Assembly (NCBI RefSeq): GCF_905373215.1
Contig: NZ_CAJPRT010000008.1
Coordinates: 42,345-106,344 of the forward strand
From: an uncultured Campylobacter sp.
GTDB lineage: Bacteria; Campylobacterota; Campylobacteria; Campylobacterales; Campylobacteraceae
Direction of reading: 5' to 3'
DNA: 64,000 nt
Part shown: positions 26,724 through 35,758 of the stretch, one piece after another
Layout of the letters: each line of letters starts with the position of its first letter
Position numbering within the stretch: the stretch's first letter is position 1
Program-made: the position numbers and the translations under genes
The notes under the pieces: generated by a model
Database searches by the model: none
Seen by the model: only the letters and a program-made list of their open reading frames with translations
Told to the model about the DNA's origin: nothing

Positions 26724-27278
26724 ATGAAAATTTTAGTTTGCGTAAGCGGCGCCAGTTTTTGCGAGATCGGGCTTGATCTGCTTAAATTTCTTGCTAGCTC
26801 ACCGCATGAAATTCACGCCGTGCTTACGCAGGGCGCGCGCCGCGTTCTACGCGCTGAAAGCGGCATAGACGCGGACGAGGTCTTAAAATCCGCGGAATTT
26901 AGGAGCGCAAAATTTTATCCCGACGACGATCTGAGCGCGCCGCCCGCTTCGGGCTCATTCGGCATTGACGCTACAATCTTTGCGCCCTGCTCTATCGGCT
27001 CTTTGGCTAAAATTTACGGCGGGCTTTGCGACAGCCTAAGCACTCGCGCCGCCGCAGTAGCGCTAAAAGAGCACAAGCGGCTAGTTCTTGGCGTGCGTGA
27101 GATGCCGCTTTCTGCGATCAGCCTGCGACAAATGAGCGAGCTAGCCGCGCTCGGCGTCATCATCGCTCCGCCCGTGATCGCAGGCTACTGCGGCGTGCAA
27201 AATTTAAAAAATTTCATAATCGGCAAGTGGTGCGACGCGCTGGGCGTGCAAAACGAGCTATTTAAAAGGTGGCAATAA
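26724..27278 (+). CDS. ubiX: Flavin prenyltransferase
   Basis: Makes prenylated FMN, the cofactor of UbiD-type decarboxylases in quinone synthesis and related pathways. 184 residues. Conserved features: N-terminal LVCVSGASFCEIGLDLL (nucleotide-fold start), ATIFAPCSIGSLAKIYGGL, SLSTRAAAVALKEHKRLVL and GVREMPLSAI. The stop overlaps the coaD start (TAATG). ubiX-coaD-tmk is the arrangement in C. jejuni; here an unknown gene separates coaD from tmk. Confidence 0.92.
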   Translation: MKILVCVSGASFCEIGLDLLKFLASSPHEIHAVLTQGARRVLRAESGIDADEVLKSAEFRSAKFYPDDDLSAPPASGSFGIDATIFAPCSIGSLAKIYGGLCDSLSTRAAAVALKEHKRLVLGVREMPLSAISLRQMSELAALGVIIAPPVIAGYCGVQNLKNFIIGKWCDALGVQNELFKRWQ

Positions 27279-27754
27279 TGCAAAACTCAAGAAAATGTAT
27301 CTATCCGGGCACTTTCGATCCTATCACGAACGGCCATTTGGACGTCATCAAGCGCGCGCTGGGGCTTTTTGATGAAGTCATCGTCGCAGTTGCGCTAAAC
27401 GAGAGCAAAAAGCCCTACTTCAGCCTAAAATCCAGACTGGAGATGGCGCGAGCCGCGACACGCGGGCTTCGTGGCGTGAGCGTGCAAAGCTTTGATAATC
27501 TACTCGTGGATTTTGCTAAATCTTGCGGCGTGCGCTTCGTAATCCGCGGGCTTCGCGCGGTTAGCGACTTTGAGTACGAGCTGCAGATCGGCTATGCAAA
27601 CGCCTCGCTATGGGAGAAATTTGAGAGCGTGTATTTGATGCCGACGCTCAAAAACGCCTTCATCTCAAGCTCGATCGTCCGCTCCGTTTTGAGCCACGGC
27701 GGCGATGTTTCGCACCTGGTGCCGAGCGAAATTTTAAAATTTTTGAAAAAATGA
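27278..27754 (+). CDS. coaD: Phosphopantetheine adenylyltransferase
   Basis: Penultimate step of coenzyme A synthesis, joining 4'-phosphopantetheine and ATP. About 158 residues. CIYPGTFDPITNGHLDVIKRA carries the TxGH nucleotidyltransferase motif; FVIRGLRAVSDFEYE and the C-terminal ISSSIVRSVLSHGGDVSHLVP are typical. ATG 27278 was chosen because it overlaps the ubiX stop and has AAAAGG upstream; a GTG three codons earlier is inside that site. Its end, EILKFLKK, is encoded by GAAATTTTAAAATTT. Confidence 0.94.
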   Translation: MQNSRKCIYPGTFDPITNGHLDVIKRALGLFDEVIVAVALNESKKPYFSLKSRLEMARAATRGLRGVSVQSFDNLLVDFAKSCGVRFVIRGLRAVSDFEYELQIGYANASLWEKFESVYLMPTLKNAFISSSIVRSVLSHGGDVSHLVPSEILKFLKK

Positions 27755-27827
27755 GCTCGCAAGCGACTGAAATTTAGTCTGCGGGCGCGGCTAAATTTAA
27801 AATTTGCAAGCCGCACGGGAAATAAAA

Positions 27828-28931
27828 ATGAATAAGCAAATGGATGATATAGAAAAATTGCAAGTGCTTTTTAAAAGCGCGAAAAACGACTACGAAACTC
27901 TAAAAAAGAGAGCCGAAGCGCAGGCTGCAAGCAGGCGCTGGGCATCAAATCAGTATTTAAATTTTGAGCCGTTTTATTTTGAGTTCAATCGCTTCTCAAA
28001 AGGCAGGGTTTTAAAAGAGGCGCCCAAAAACATCGCAAACGCCTACGAATACGGCTTTGACGCGCAAGATCGCGCCGTTTTTGAGAGGCAGTATGTGAGC
28101 GAAAAATATTTTTACGAAGAGTTTTATTTTTGGCGGCAGGATGAAATTTTAAGCTACCGATTTGATTATTACGATAAAAAATGCGTGAACGTAAAAAGAT
28201 TTGTCTATCAGGATGGCACGCTAAAATCCATCTACTCGGCTTTTGCGAGCGAAGGCTACTGGATAGAAAATTTTACTTACGAGGGCGGCAAGCTCGCGCA
28301 AAAGCAGTGGTGCGGCACAGATCCATACGGAGGCAAATTCGACCGCGTCATAAACTACGAATTTGACGCGATAGGCGAGCTAAGCTTAATAGTCGAGGGC
28401 GGCTACGTGCACTACAAAAAACCTGATAAAAAAATGAGCTACAAAAAGCTCTATGAGCTCGCCGCGCAAAGGTTGCTGCCCGCGATTAAAGAGACGATCA
28501 AAAAGCATGCGCCCGGTTGCAAGCTCTACTGCATAAATTTAGCCTACGACGACACGGGCTCGCTGCCGCCTCAGATCGGATTCGGCTCGCAAGAACAGCG
28601 CGCGCAGTGGCTTGCGCAGGGCGATGACGATAACTGGATCGTTTGGAACGTCGCCGATTACGAGTTTCAGGCTGAGTTGGACGAGGATGACGAGACGGCA
28701 AATCTTTTCGATCTTTTTAATCAAGAAACGCGACTAAACGGCAGATATCCGCAAGCCAAAAAGCTTATTTTAGAGTGCGCGAAGCAGCTTAAGGCGGATA
28801 TCGGCGAGCTCGGGCTCGACGTGAGCAAGGATTTTGCGCTCGTGGCGAGCGATTATGATCTTAGCGATCTGCGGAAAAATTTCAAAGCGATAAATCCAGA
28901 GCTTGTAAGCGCGTATAAGGGCAAAATTTAA
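27828..28931 (+). CDS. Unknown protein between coaD and tmk
   Basis: A protein of about 367 residues with no signal peptide or membrane span, probably cytoplasmic. The N-terminal third is charged and helical. The middle has Tyr/Phe-rich repeats (RFDYYDKKCVNVKRFVYQDG, YWIENFTYEGGKLAQKQWCG) that resemble MORN/YD-like beta hairpins. The C-terminal part (LYCINLAYDDTGSLPPQIGFG, DDDNWIVWNVADYEF) vaguely recalls SMI1/DUF4303-like immunity proteins of polymorphic toxins, but I cannot confirm that. ATG 27828 has CGGGA upstream. It interrupts a gene pair contiguous in C. jejuni, so acquisition is possible. Codon use looks like that of its neighbours. Confidence 0.7.
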   Translation: MNKQMDDIEKLQVLFKSAKNDYETLKKRAEAQAASRRWASNQYLNFEPFYFEFNRFSKGRVLKEAPKNIANAYEYGFDAQDRAVFERQYVSEKYFYEEFYFWRQDEILSYRFDYYDKKCVNVKRFVYQDGTLKSIYSAFASEGYWIENFTYEGGKLAQKQWCGTDPYGGKFDRVINYEFDAIGELSLIVEGGYVHYKKPDKKMSYKKLYELAAQRLLPAIKETIKKHAPGCKLYCINLAYDDTGSLPPQIGFGSQEQRAQWLAQGDDDNWIVWNVADYEFQAELDEDDETANLFDLFNQETRLNGRYPQAKKLILECAKQLKADIGELGLDVSKDFALVASDYDLSDLRKNFKAINPELVSAYKGKI

Positions 28932-29083
28932 AATTTCATCGTCGCGATTTTCTCATCGCACATAGCGTTTTGCCCGCCCGCGCCGCCGATAAACCATTTC
29001 TCACTCTGCACGACGCTACCGCACTGCTCCGCCAAAAGCACCGTCCCTACTCCGTATAACGCTATCCGCTTCGCAAAGCACAT
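28928..29083 (-). CDS. Small ORF, possible gene remnant
   Basis: A 51-codon frame antisense to the coaD-tmk gap (MCFAKRIALYGVGTVLLAEQ at the start, WFIGGAGGQNAMCDE near the end). It reads like the C-terminal part of a real protein: hydrophobic/Gly-rich segments followed by a charged tail. Two TAG codons precede it and no ribosome binding site is seen. I do not recognise the family. It may be a remnant of a deleted gene, or chance. Confidence 0.25.
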   Translation of the reverse strand: MCFAKRIALYGVGTVLLAEQCGSVVQSEKWFIGGAGGQNAMCDEKIATMKF

Positions 29084-29444
29084 ATCCTACTATGTATATA
29101 ATGGCGCCCTACCTCGCCCGACGTGCCATCATATCCGCACGGCGCGCCGTCTTTATCGACTGGCGCCCTGCTTCGCTCGGTACATGTCCGTAAGCGCAAA
29201 ATTTACTCACTGCCTATTCGGCGCATCCGTCCGAGCGCTAAATTTAGCCGCGAGCCGCACCGCAAAAAGCAGGAGCCGAGTAAGGCAGAGCGCCAGATAA
29301 AATTTTACGCCGAAAGATCAAAAGCGGCTCGCACAAGCTCGCGCAAAAGCCCAATTTGGAGGCGAAATTTAGCGTCCGGCTGTTTAAAAAAGCCGCTATT
29401 TAGCTATAAGCTTGTAAAATAGCGCACAAATTTAAAGGCGAAAA
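28940..29444. other. Gap between the unknown gene and tmk
   Basis: Apart from the small antisense frame at its start, nothing gene-like. About 29,100-29,440 has GC-rich filler and a few AAATTT. AAAGGCG precedes tmk. Confidence 0.45.
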
Positions 29445-30071
29445 ATGTATGTAATATTCGAAGGTATCGACGGCGTGGGCAAAAGCACGCAGATAGCGCG
29501 GCTGGCAGCGATTTTTCCGCAGGCGATCGTGACTAAGGAACCAGGCGGCACGAAGCTCGGCGAGGCGGTACGAAGCCTCGTTTTGGGCGAGGATTTTAAG
29601 TGGCGGCGCAGCAGCATAAATCTGCGCGAGGCCTGCGGCGAAATCTCAAAGCGCGCCGAGCTGCTTTTGTTTCTCGCAGACCGCGCCGAGCACTACGAGC
29701 GCGTGATAAAGGGCGGCGCGGACAAGCTCGTGCTAAGCGATCGCGGCTTCATCTCGGGGCTTGCTTATGCGCTGGCAAACGACGAAAACGCGGATCTTAG
29801 CGAGCTTATCGCGCTTAATAAATTTGCGCTTGGGGGCAAATTTGCAGATAAAATCGTGCTATTTTCGGCGGACGAACAGCTCGTCAAAAAGCGGCTTAAA
29901 ACGCGCGCTAGCAGCGATATAATCGAGGCTCGCGGGCTGAGATACCTAATGCGCGTGCAGGAGTTGATGGCGCAGGTATGCAGGTCGTGCGGCGTTGAGA
30001 CCCTGCAAATCGACGCCGCGCAATCCGAAGAAGCGATCTGCGATCAGATAAGAAATTTCATACTTTCTTAA
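29445..30071 (+). CDS. tmk: Thymidylate kinase
   Basis: Phosphorylates dTMP to dTDP. 208 residues. P-loop FEGIDGVGKSTQIARLA (about 4-20), KEPGGTKLGEAVRSLVLG, LLLFLADRAEHYERVI and the DR motif VLSDRGFISGLAYA (about 96-109). The LID region is KKRLKTRASSDIIEARG. Slightly longer than the roughly 195 of relatives, with the extra length around EDFKWRRSSINLREACGE. AAAGGCG lies upstream of ATG 29445. Confidence 0.94.
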   Translation: MYVIFEGIDGVGKSTQIARLAAIFPQAIVTKEPGGTKLGEAVRSLVLGEDFKWRRSSINLREACGEISKRAELLLFLADRAEHYERVIKGGADKLVLSDRGFISGLAYALANDENADLSELIALNKFALGGKFADKIVLFSADEQLVKKRLKTRASSDIIEARGLRYLMRVQELMAQVCRSCGVETLQIDAAQSEEAICDQIRNFILS

Positions 30072-30385
30072 AATTTTAAGGCGTGGAATTCTGCTGCTGG
30101 AATTGATTTCTGAGGTCTGCCGTGAAATTTTAGCTATGGAATTTCGCCCATAAAATTTCATCTTCGAATTTCGTTATGGAATTTTACAGGAGAGATTCTA
30201 GGTAAAATTTCATGGGCGAAATTTGTTTTATAATTTCGCGGCAAAATTTCACCATAGAATTCTGTCTTAAAATTCCGCCATAGACCGAAAGGGCGCGGGA
30301 TTTCATAAGCGAAATCTTGCACGGAATTTTAAGCCACGGATTTGCGGGTGGAATTCCGCTTAAGCTTTAGATTGAAAGGATAATG
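30072..30385. repeat. Dense RAATTY tract between tmk and an unknown gene
   Basis: I count 14 RAATTY sites in about 310 bases and only two other AATT. Units such as ATGGAATTTCGCCCATAAAA recur, with ATGGA or CCATA next to the motif. No gene or clear terminator. Confidence 0.7.
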
Positions 30386-30985
30386 ATGAAGACGTTAAGG
30401 TTTGTTTTGCGCAAGGTTTTTAAATTTATATTTCTGTTTTGGGTGGTCATAAGCTCGCTTTTGGGTAGCTATGTTATCGCAGATAATTTTTTCGGCCGCA
30501 ACTACGAATCTATGATGCTAGTTCGTTCTTTTGGTGGCGCCCGCGTAGAGCTGCAAAATTTTATGATAGATACGGACTTGCGCGTTACGACTATCGGCAA
30601 GAGATTCGAGCATCGGCAAGGGGATCCGCTACCTGATTTTTCAGAGGATAACTCCACGGGCGCTCCGTATGAGCTAAACATAAAATTTAATTATATAAAC
30701 CGCGAAAATGCGCCGAAGATCGTGCTGAAAAACACTAAGCTAGAGCAAGAGCAAAGCGGGCGCGTAGTATTTGAAAGGGATGAGCTAGAGGCGCCGATAG
30801 AGGTTAGCGAATACAGCGGCATCGCAAGCGCATCGGTAAAAATCCCGAGTATCGACTCCATCCACGTAAGGCATAAGCTAAGCACCGAAATATGCGTGTC
30901 TGGGGGCACTTGCACGAAGTTTGTGCATTATTTCTTGCCGTACAGGCATGTAGAGGGTACAGCGGCTCTGCGAGGTATTTTTTAG
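30386..30985 (+). CDS. Membrane-anchored protein of unknown function
   Basis: About 199 residues with one N-terminal membrane segment (FKFIFLFWVVISSLLGSYVIA, about 12-32) and a presumably periplasmic domain of beta character with a C-terminal cysteine pair (EICVSGGTCTKF). No family recognised. Two ATGs are adjacent; the second (30386) has better spacing (5 nt) from AAAGGA at 30375-30380. Isolated by repeat-rich gaps on both sides. Confidence 0.6.
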   Translation: MKTLRFVLRKVFKFIFLFWVVISSLLGSYVIADNFFGRNYESMMLVRSFGGARVELQNFMIDTDLRVTTIGKRFEHRQGDPLPDFSEDNSTGAPYELNIKFNYINRENAPKIVLKNTKLEQEQSGRVVFERDELEAPIEVSEYSGIASASVKIPSIDSIHVRHKLSTEICVSGGTCTKFVHYFLPYRHVEGTAALRGIF

Positions 30986-31642
30986 CCGCAAAAGATTCGG
31001 CGTAAAATTTTAAAACATAAAATTTACGGCGGCATGGGTTAATTTGGCGAAATAAACGAGTAAATTATCAATGCCCGCAACGTAGTGATATGGTTTATTT
31101 ATGTGGTGGGATTTTGCCGCTCGCCGTATTTGTGGAAAACAAAATTTCAAAATTTCGGGGCGCATAAAATTTATAGCGTAGCGTGAAATTCTACCCGGCA
31201 AAAATTTATGCCCTATTCCGGCACCGATAAATAAATCTGCTAACAAATCCCGAGAGGCGACAATCTATAAAATGATAAATTTACAATGCAGCGATTGGGC
31301 ACAAAAAATTTTAAAATTACCGGCAAAAATATCATGATTTAAAAAGCGCGTTACTTATTATAAAATGCGCTTTATTATCATTCGCCCTTTTATAATTTTT
31401 AGTATTTTTGCTAGCCGTTTCAAAAACGCTTTGCAAAATTTAGAGCTAGATTAAAGCTTAAAATACGCCTATTACGCATTTCTTGACTATTCAAAATTTT
31501 TTACTTCTTAAAAATCAAAATTTTAGCCATTTAAAATTTATACTTGAATTTAAACTGCAATTTAATTAAACATTAAAAATCTTTGTATTATTATTCACCG
31601 CGTTAATAATCAATTCTATAATCATTAAGTAAGGAAATATGA
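30986..31642. promoter_or_regulatory. AT-rich upstream region of the TonB-dependent receptor gene
   Basis: No gene. The last 80 bases have AT-rich dyad elements around TTAATAATCAATTCTATAAT and TCATTA that resemble a degenerate Fur box, plausible for an iron-uptake receptor. AAGGA at 31631-31635 is the ribosome binding site. An upstream ATG at 31639 meets TAG after two codons and overlaps the true start. Confidence 0.4.
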
Positions 31643-34600
31643 ATGTTTAGAAGATTCTCTCTCTCTCTCTATGCCTCGCTGCTCTTTTATGGCTCGCTTT
31701 ACGCGGAAGAGCCGACCAACTCACAAGAATTAGGAACTATCCAGGTAACCGGCAATGTCGATTCGCAAAGCGTAGCCGAGCAAAAGGTCGGCGAAACAAA
31801 AACCACCGCGCAGACTATTAAGAAGCAGCAGATCACCGATAGTAGAGACTTGGTGCGATACCAAACGGGTGTTACGGCGGTAGAGGCCGGTCGTTTCGGC
31901 ACGAGCGGCTATGCCGTGCGCGGCGTGGATGAAAACCGCGTCGCCATAACGATAGACGGACTTCGTCAGGCAGAAACTCTAAGCTCGCAAGGCTTCAAAG
32001 AGCTTTTCGAAGGTTACGGAAATTTCAATAACACCCGCAATAGCGTGGAGATGGAAAACGTCAAAGTTGCGACCATAACAAAAGGCGCGGATTCGATAAA
32101 AACGGGCTCGGGAGCGCTGGGCGGATCGGTAATGTTTGAGACGAAAGACGCAAGGGATTATCTGGTAAACAAAGACTTTCACTTTGGCTTTAAAAACGGA
32201 TATCAAAGTATGAATTCCCAAAATATGAGATCGCTTACTTTCGCAGGAAGATACAAATGGCTCGATCTGTTGGTAATAAACACGAAAAGAAACGGCCGCG
32301 AGATCAAAAATTATTTCTACAATATCTATTCGCCAAAAGAGGATAGAACAAAAGTCGGCAGGGAAAGAGAAAAGGCAGATCCCTATCATATAACCCGCAC
32401 CAGCACTATGGTAAAGATCGGTTTTCAGCCGGCCGATGAGCATAGATTTAGCATTATGAATGATGATTCAACTCTTAAATCCAAAGGAGAGGATTTATCC
32501 TATTCGCTTCGCTCATACAGCTACTCATTGCAGGATACGAAGCTGGGAGAGAGGATAACAAACGATAAATCTCATAGAAAAAACATTCAATTCGCCTACG
32601 AAAATTTTGTAGAAACGCCGTTTTGGGATACTTTTAAAGTATCGTATTCTACGCAAAAGATACGAAATAAAGCAAGGACCGACGAATACTGCAACAACGA
32701 CAAGTGCAATAACGTCAGAAACCCAAACGGTCTAGATCTGGTATATGATAAGAAAGCGGGTGTATATAAAATAGTAGATAAATACGGCAAAGAGCTTACG
32801 CCCGATCTCGATACCAGCGGATGGAGTACGGAAAGAGATTTTAAAGACAGCAAGGGCAACAAGGTCGAGTGGCAAGAAGACGGAGGTAGGCTCGATTATA
32901 TGCTTTTAGACTGCTCTAAGATAGACTGTACTAAGAAATTTCGAGTCTCAAGGCTATATCAAGATAATATGGGAAACTGGAAACACGACTACGTAGATAG
33001 AGATATCGAGATAAAAACGGCTCCCGACGGCACGAAATACGGTAGAGTAAAGGTCGAAAAAGATTCAGGCGGTATCTTTGACGAGGATACAAGGATCATA
33101 AGGCCGAAATCGGCGGGCTATGCAGAAGATCAATATCACGACAGAGATTTAAATACCGATACGAATCAGTTTGATATAAAATTTGAAAAAGAACTTAAAG
33201 TATTTCAAACCCAGCACTATATAAAATACGGCGGTCTTTTAGAGAAAACGAAAAAAGTAATGATAGATCAAGACGGCTTTAAAGGTGAAAATGAAAAATG
33301 GTGGGCGAATAAATTTTACGGCTATAAATTTGAGCCGAGCAATCCGAATGCGGATTCGAACGGATATGTTTTAAAGCCGAATTGGTATCCGGGCGCCAAT
33401 GGCCCGAAAAGCAACACGGGAATGAAGCAAACCTATCTCATCCCCGTAGAGACTAGAACTACCGCTTTGTTTATCGGAGATGATTTTAAGATCACGGATT
33501 GGTTGGGGCTCGATTTAAATTATCGATACGACAAGGTAAAACATATGCCCAAATACGACGAGAACATTCCCGTGCCGAAGGGCTTGATAGCGGGCATCTT
33601 CGTGCCGCTACCGGGCAATGCTTACGGGCCGGGAGCTACGTGCGGATACAATACCCCTTGTATGAACGAAAATATCAGACAAAATTTAGCAATACTGCTT
33701 CAAAATAAAGAATTTAAAAGCGATTCTTATACGCTCGGGTTAAATTTGGATCCGCTCGATTTTATGAGATTTCAGCTTAAATATTCAAAAGGGTTTCGCG
33801 CTCCGACATCGGATGAGATGTATATGACCTTTAAGCATCCGAGCTTTTCGATCGCGCCTAACGTTGATTTAAAAGCCGAGATCGCAAAAACAAAAGAGGC
33901 CGCCTTGACGTTTTATAAAGATCAAAGCTTCATAACGTTTGATATTTTTAAAACCGATTACGATAACTTTATAGATTTGGTATTTTTAAGGATGAAGGCC
34001 GTTGAAGTAGGAAGCGCTTTGCAATATCCGTTTTGGCAGAACAAAAACAGAGATAGCGCCAAAGTCAATGGCTTTGAAATAAACGCCCATATGGAATTAG
34101 GCGATGTCTCCTCCGCGCTTGAAGGCTTTAGGATAGGATATAAATTTACCAAGCAAAGAGGTAGGATGGACGGAGATATACCGATGAACGCCATTCAGCC
34201 GCCGACTTCGGTTTATAATATCGGCTACTCCGCACCAGGCGATAAATACGGCATAGACCTTTTCATAACGAGCGTCGGAGAGAAAAAGGCCAAAGATAGC
34301 TACAATATGTATTGGAAAGAGCAGATGGAGCACATAGACCCCGATAGCGGTCAGATCGTGCCCGGCAAAAAGATCAAAGGAAAACCCGTGACCGATAGCA
34401 CGCTAGCATGGAGGAGCGGAAATTATACGGTTTTGGACATCATAACCTACGCAAGACCTCATAAAAATTTTAATTTCGGCTTCGGCGTTTATAATATCAC
34501 GAACACCAAATATATCACTTGGGATTCAGCCAGATCCATCAGGGGATTCGGAACGACGAATTTGATAGATCAAAACACCGGCGCAGGTATCGGCAGATTT

Positions 34601-34648
34601 TACGCGCCGCGCAGAAATTTTAGATTTAACTGGGAGATAACGTTTTAG
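31643..34648 (+). CDS. TonB-dependent haemoglobin/transferrin-type receptor
   Basis: Outer-membrane gated-channel receptor of 1001 residues, related to the HpuB/Hgp/TbpA group that takes iron or haem from host proteins. Signal peptide ends near YAEE (about 22). A TonB-box-like LGTIQVTG (about 31-38) leads the plug, with TSGYAVRGVDENRVAITIDG and ITKGADSIKTGSGALGGSV. The barrel ends in phenylalanine (FNWEITF). Long loops carry cysteine pairs (EYCNNDKCNN, DCSKIDCTKK, ATCGYNTPC). A (CT)7 run within codons 5-9 could switch the reading frame. No lipoprotein partner, TonB or haem transporter is adjacent. The ligand cannot be told from sequence. Confidence 0.85.
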   Translation: MFRRFSLSLYASLLFYGSLYAEEPTNSQELGTIQVTGNVDSQSVAEQKVGETKTTAQTIKKQQITDSRDLVRYQTGVTAVEAGRFGTSGYAVRGVDENRVAITIDGLRQAETLSSQGFKELFEGYGNFNNTRNSVEMENVKVATITKGADSIKTGSGALGGSVMFETKDARDYLVNKDFHFGFKNGYQSMNSQNMRSLTFAGRYKWLDLLVINTKRNGREIKNYFYNIYSPKEDRTKVGREREKADPYHITRTSTMVKIGFQPADEHRFSIMNDDSTLKSKGEDLSYSLRSYSYSLQDTKLGERITNDKSHRKNIQFAYENFVETPFWDTFKVSYSTQKIRNKARTDEYCNNDKCNNVRNPNGLDLVYDKKAGVYKIVDKYGKELTPDLDTSGWSTERDFKDSKGNKVEWQEDGGRLDYMLLDCSKIDCTKKFRVSRLYQDNMGNWKHDYVDRDIEIKTAPDGTKYGRVKVEKDSGGIFDEDTRIIRPKSAGYAEDQYHDRDLNTDTNQFDIKFEKELKVFQTQHYIKYGGLLEKTKKVMIDQDGFKGENEKWWANKFYGYKFEPSNPNADSNGYVLKPNWYPGANGPKSNTGMKQTYLIPVETRTTALFIGDDFKITDWLGLDLNYRYDKVKHMPKYDENIPVPKGLIAGIFVPLPGNAYGPGATCGYNTPCMNENIRQNLAILLQNKEFKSDSYTLGLNLDPLDFMRFQLKYSKGFRAPTSDEMYMTFKHPSFSIAPNVDLKAEIAKTKEAALTFYKDQSFITFDIFKTDYDNFIDLVFLRMKAVEVGSALQYPFWQNKNRDSAKVNGFEINAHMELGDVSSALEGFRIGYKFTKQRGRMDGDIPMNAIQPPTSVYNIGYSAPGDKYGIDLFITSVGEKKAKDSYNMYWKEQMEHIDPDSGQIVPGKKIKGKPVTDSTLAWRSGNYTVLDIITYARPHKNFNFGFGVYNITNTKYITWDSARSIRGFGTTNLIDQNTGAGIGRFYAPRRNFRFNWEITF
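31657..31670 (+). repeat. (CT)7 dinucleotide repeat in the receptor signal sequence
   Basis: Seven CT units encode part of RRFSLSLY. At present the frame is intact. Gain or loss of one unit would frameshift the gene at about codon 9. Confidence 0.85.
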
Positions 34649-34688
34649 TTCTTGGTGTGTTTCGATCCAAAATTTAAAACGAATTTCG

Positions 34689-34726
34689 AATCCAGGGCTC
34701 AAGTTGATCAAATCGAGCCCTGGATT
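34689..34726 (+). terminator. Perfect 12-bp hairpin after the receptor gene
   Basis: AATCCAGGGCTC and GAGCCCTGGATT pair fully around a 14-base loop, 40 bases past the stop. The T run after it is weak (TTGCAATTTACG). Probable terminator, perhaps serving both strands. Confidence 0.6.
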
Positions 34727-35157
34727 GCAATTTACGCTTTAAATTTATATCCAATGAGCCTTTGCAACGCAAGAGCAAGATCGCTTCGTATTTTTGGCAT
34801 TTCGATAAAATTTTAGCGATATAATTTTCGCCGAACGGTAACATTTTGCGCGCGCATTAAATTTGTATATCGCTGCTTTCGTTTATGCGGTTTTGGCTCA
34901 GAACCTACCGCCGTACGGTATAAATTTTACATTTCTATCGATAAGCTTTTTTACGAAGGTCAAAGGCAAACTTTCATATCACCAAAATTTGCGCGCCATA
35001 CAATCTCAACAAAGATAAGTTAAAAACACTGAAGGCGTTTGGCAACCGCACGTAAAAACTACGGCGGCAGAATGAGACCTATGATAAGGCGCACAAGACG
35101 ATGCTTAGACAAATGATTTTTTATTTACGCGTTAATACGCCGAAAAATAAAGATAAA
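34727..35157. other. Gap with no recognisable gene
   Basis: A few AAATTT and mixed sequence; RAATTY density is lower than in other gaps. No ORF of note and no further hairpin seen. Confidence 0.4.
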
Positions 35158-35607
35158 TTAGCCTCTATTTTTCTCGATTTCATATAAAATTTTGATTTTT
35201 TTACAAGCTCTTTGTAAGATACAGAACCCTAAGGCAATATATAATAAAATGGATGACTTACTAATGCCGTAAAACCATATGGGAAACGTTACGATTAAAA
35301 AAACTATTAATATAAAATCCCAAATTATAGCTAGAGTCTGTTTCACTCTCATATAATTTGAATACTTAGCCAAAATCGAAATATGCGTTATGCTGGGCGA
35401 CTCAGGGGAAAGATAACAATACGTTACCTCGACTATATCGCCGTTATCAGCAAACCATTGATCGGGATAGTCGAAAAATCTTATTCCTTTTACCTCAAAT
35501 GTTATATACAGTCCGTCTCGCCCCCAGTCTATTTCTAAGTTTTCCATCTTGCCGATAATTGTGAAAAATTTCAATTCACTTGAAGCTTTCTTTTTTAAAT
35601 GCCACAT
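35158..35607 (-). CDS. Small membrane protein of unknown function
   Basis: 149 residues. The N-terminal soluble part contains GRDGLYITFEVKGIRFFDYP and DIVEVTYCYLSPESPS, beta-like. Two close membrane spans (about 92-128) are followed by a lysine-rich tail. The layout resembles DUF3592-type proteins, but I am not certain. The start is ATG 35607, with TGGAGGAAAATA directly upstream, the best ribosome binding site nearby. The gene is noticeably more AT-rich than its neighbours and sits between a receptor gene and a pseudogene, so this may be a horizontally acquired patch. Confidence 0.6.
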   Translation of the reverse strand: MWHLKKKASSELKFFTIIGKMENLEIDWGRDGLYITFEVKGIRFFDYPDQWFADNGDIVEVTYCYLSPESPSITHISILAKYSNYMRVKQTLAIIWDFILIVFLIVTFPIWFYGISKSSILLYIALGFCILQRACKKIKILYEIEKNRG

Positions 35608-35758
35608 TATTTTCCTCCAAATTTCGGTAAAATTTCGTAAAATCCGCGCTGCTTTCTGTGGCGTTCGCGCTAAAATTTTAATTTTCATACACCCGCGTCA
35701 AGATAGGCGAGAAGTCCCATCAAAATCAATGTTAACGACACGCAATCATAGAAATTCG

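Noticed and set aside
26530..26727. Plus-strand open frame of 65 codons
   Set aside because: It translates straight through the tRNA-Gly gene.
29123..29422. Plus-strand frame of 99 codons upstream of tmk
   Set aside because: Arg/Ser/Lys-rich and without hydrophobic core or start signal; typical of GC-rich non-coding DNA.
34689..34726. Possible attachment site or transposon end
   Set aside because: A single perfect hairpin after a gene stop is better explained as a terminator; no recombinase or repeat partner nearby.
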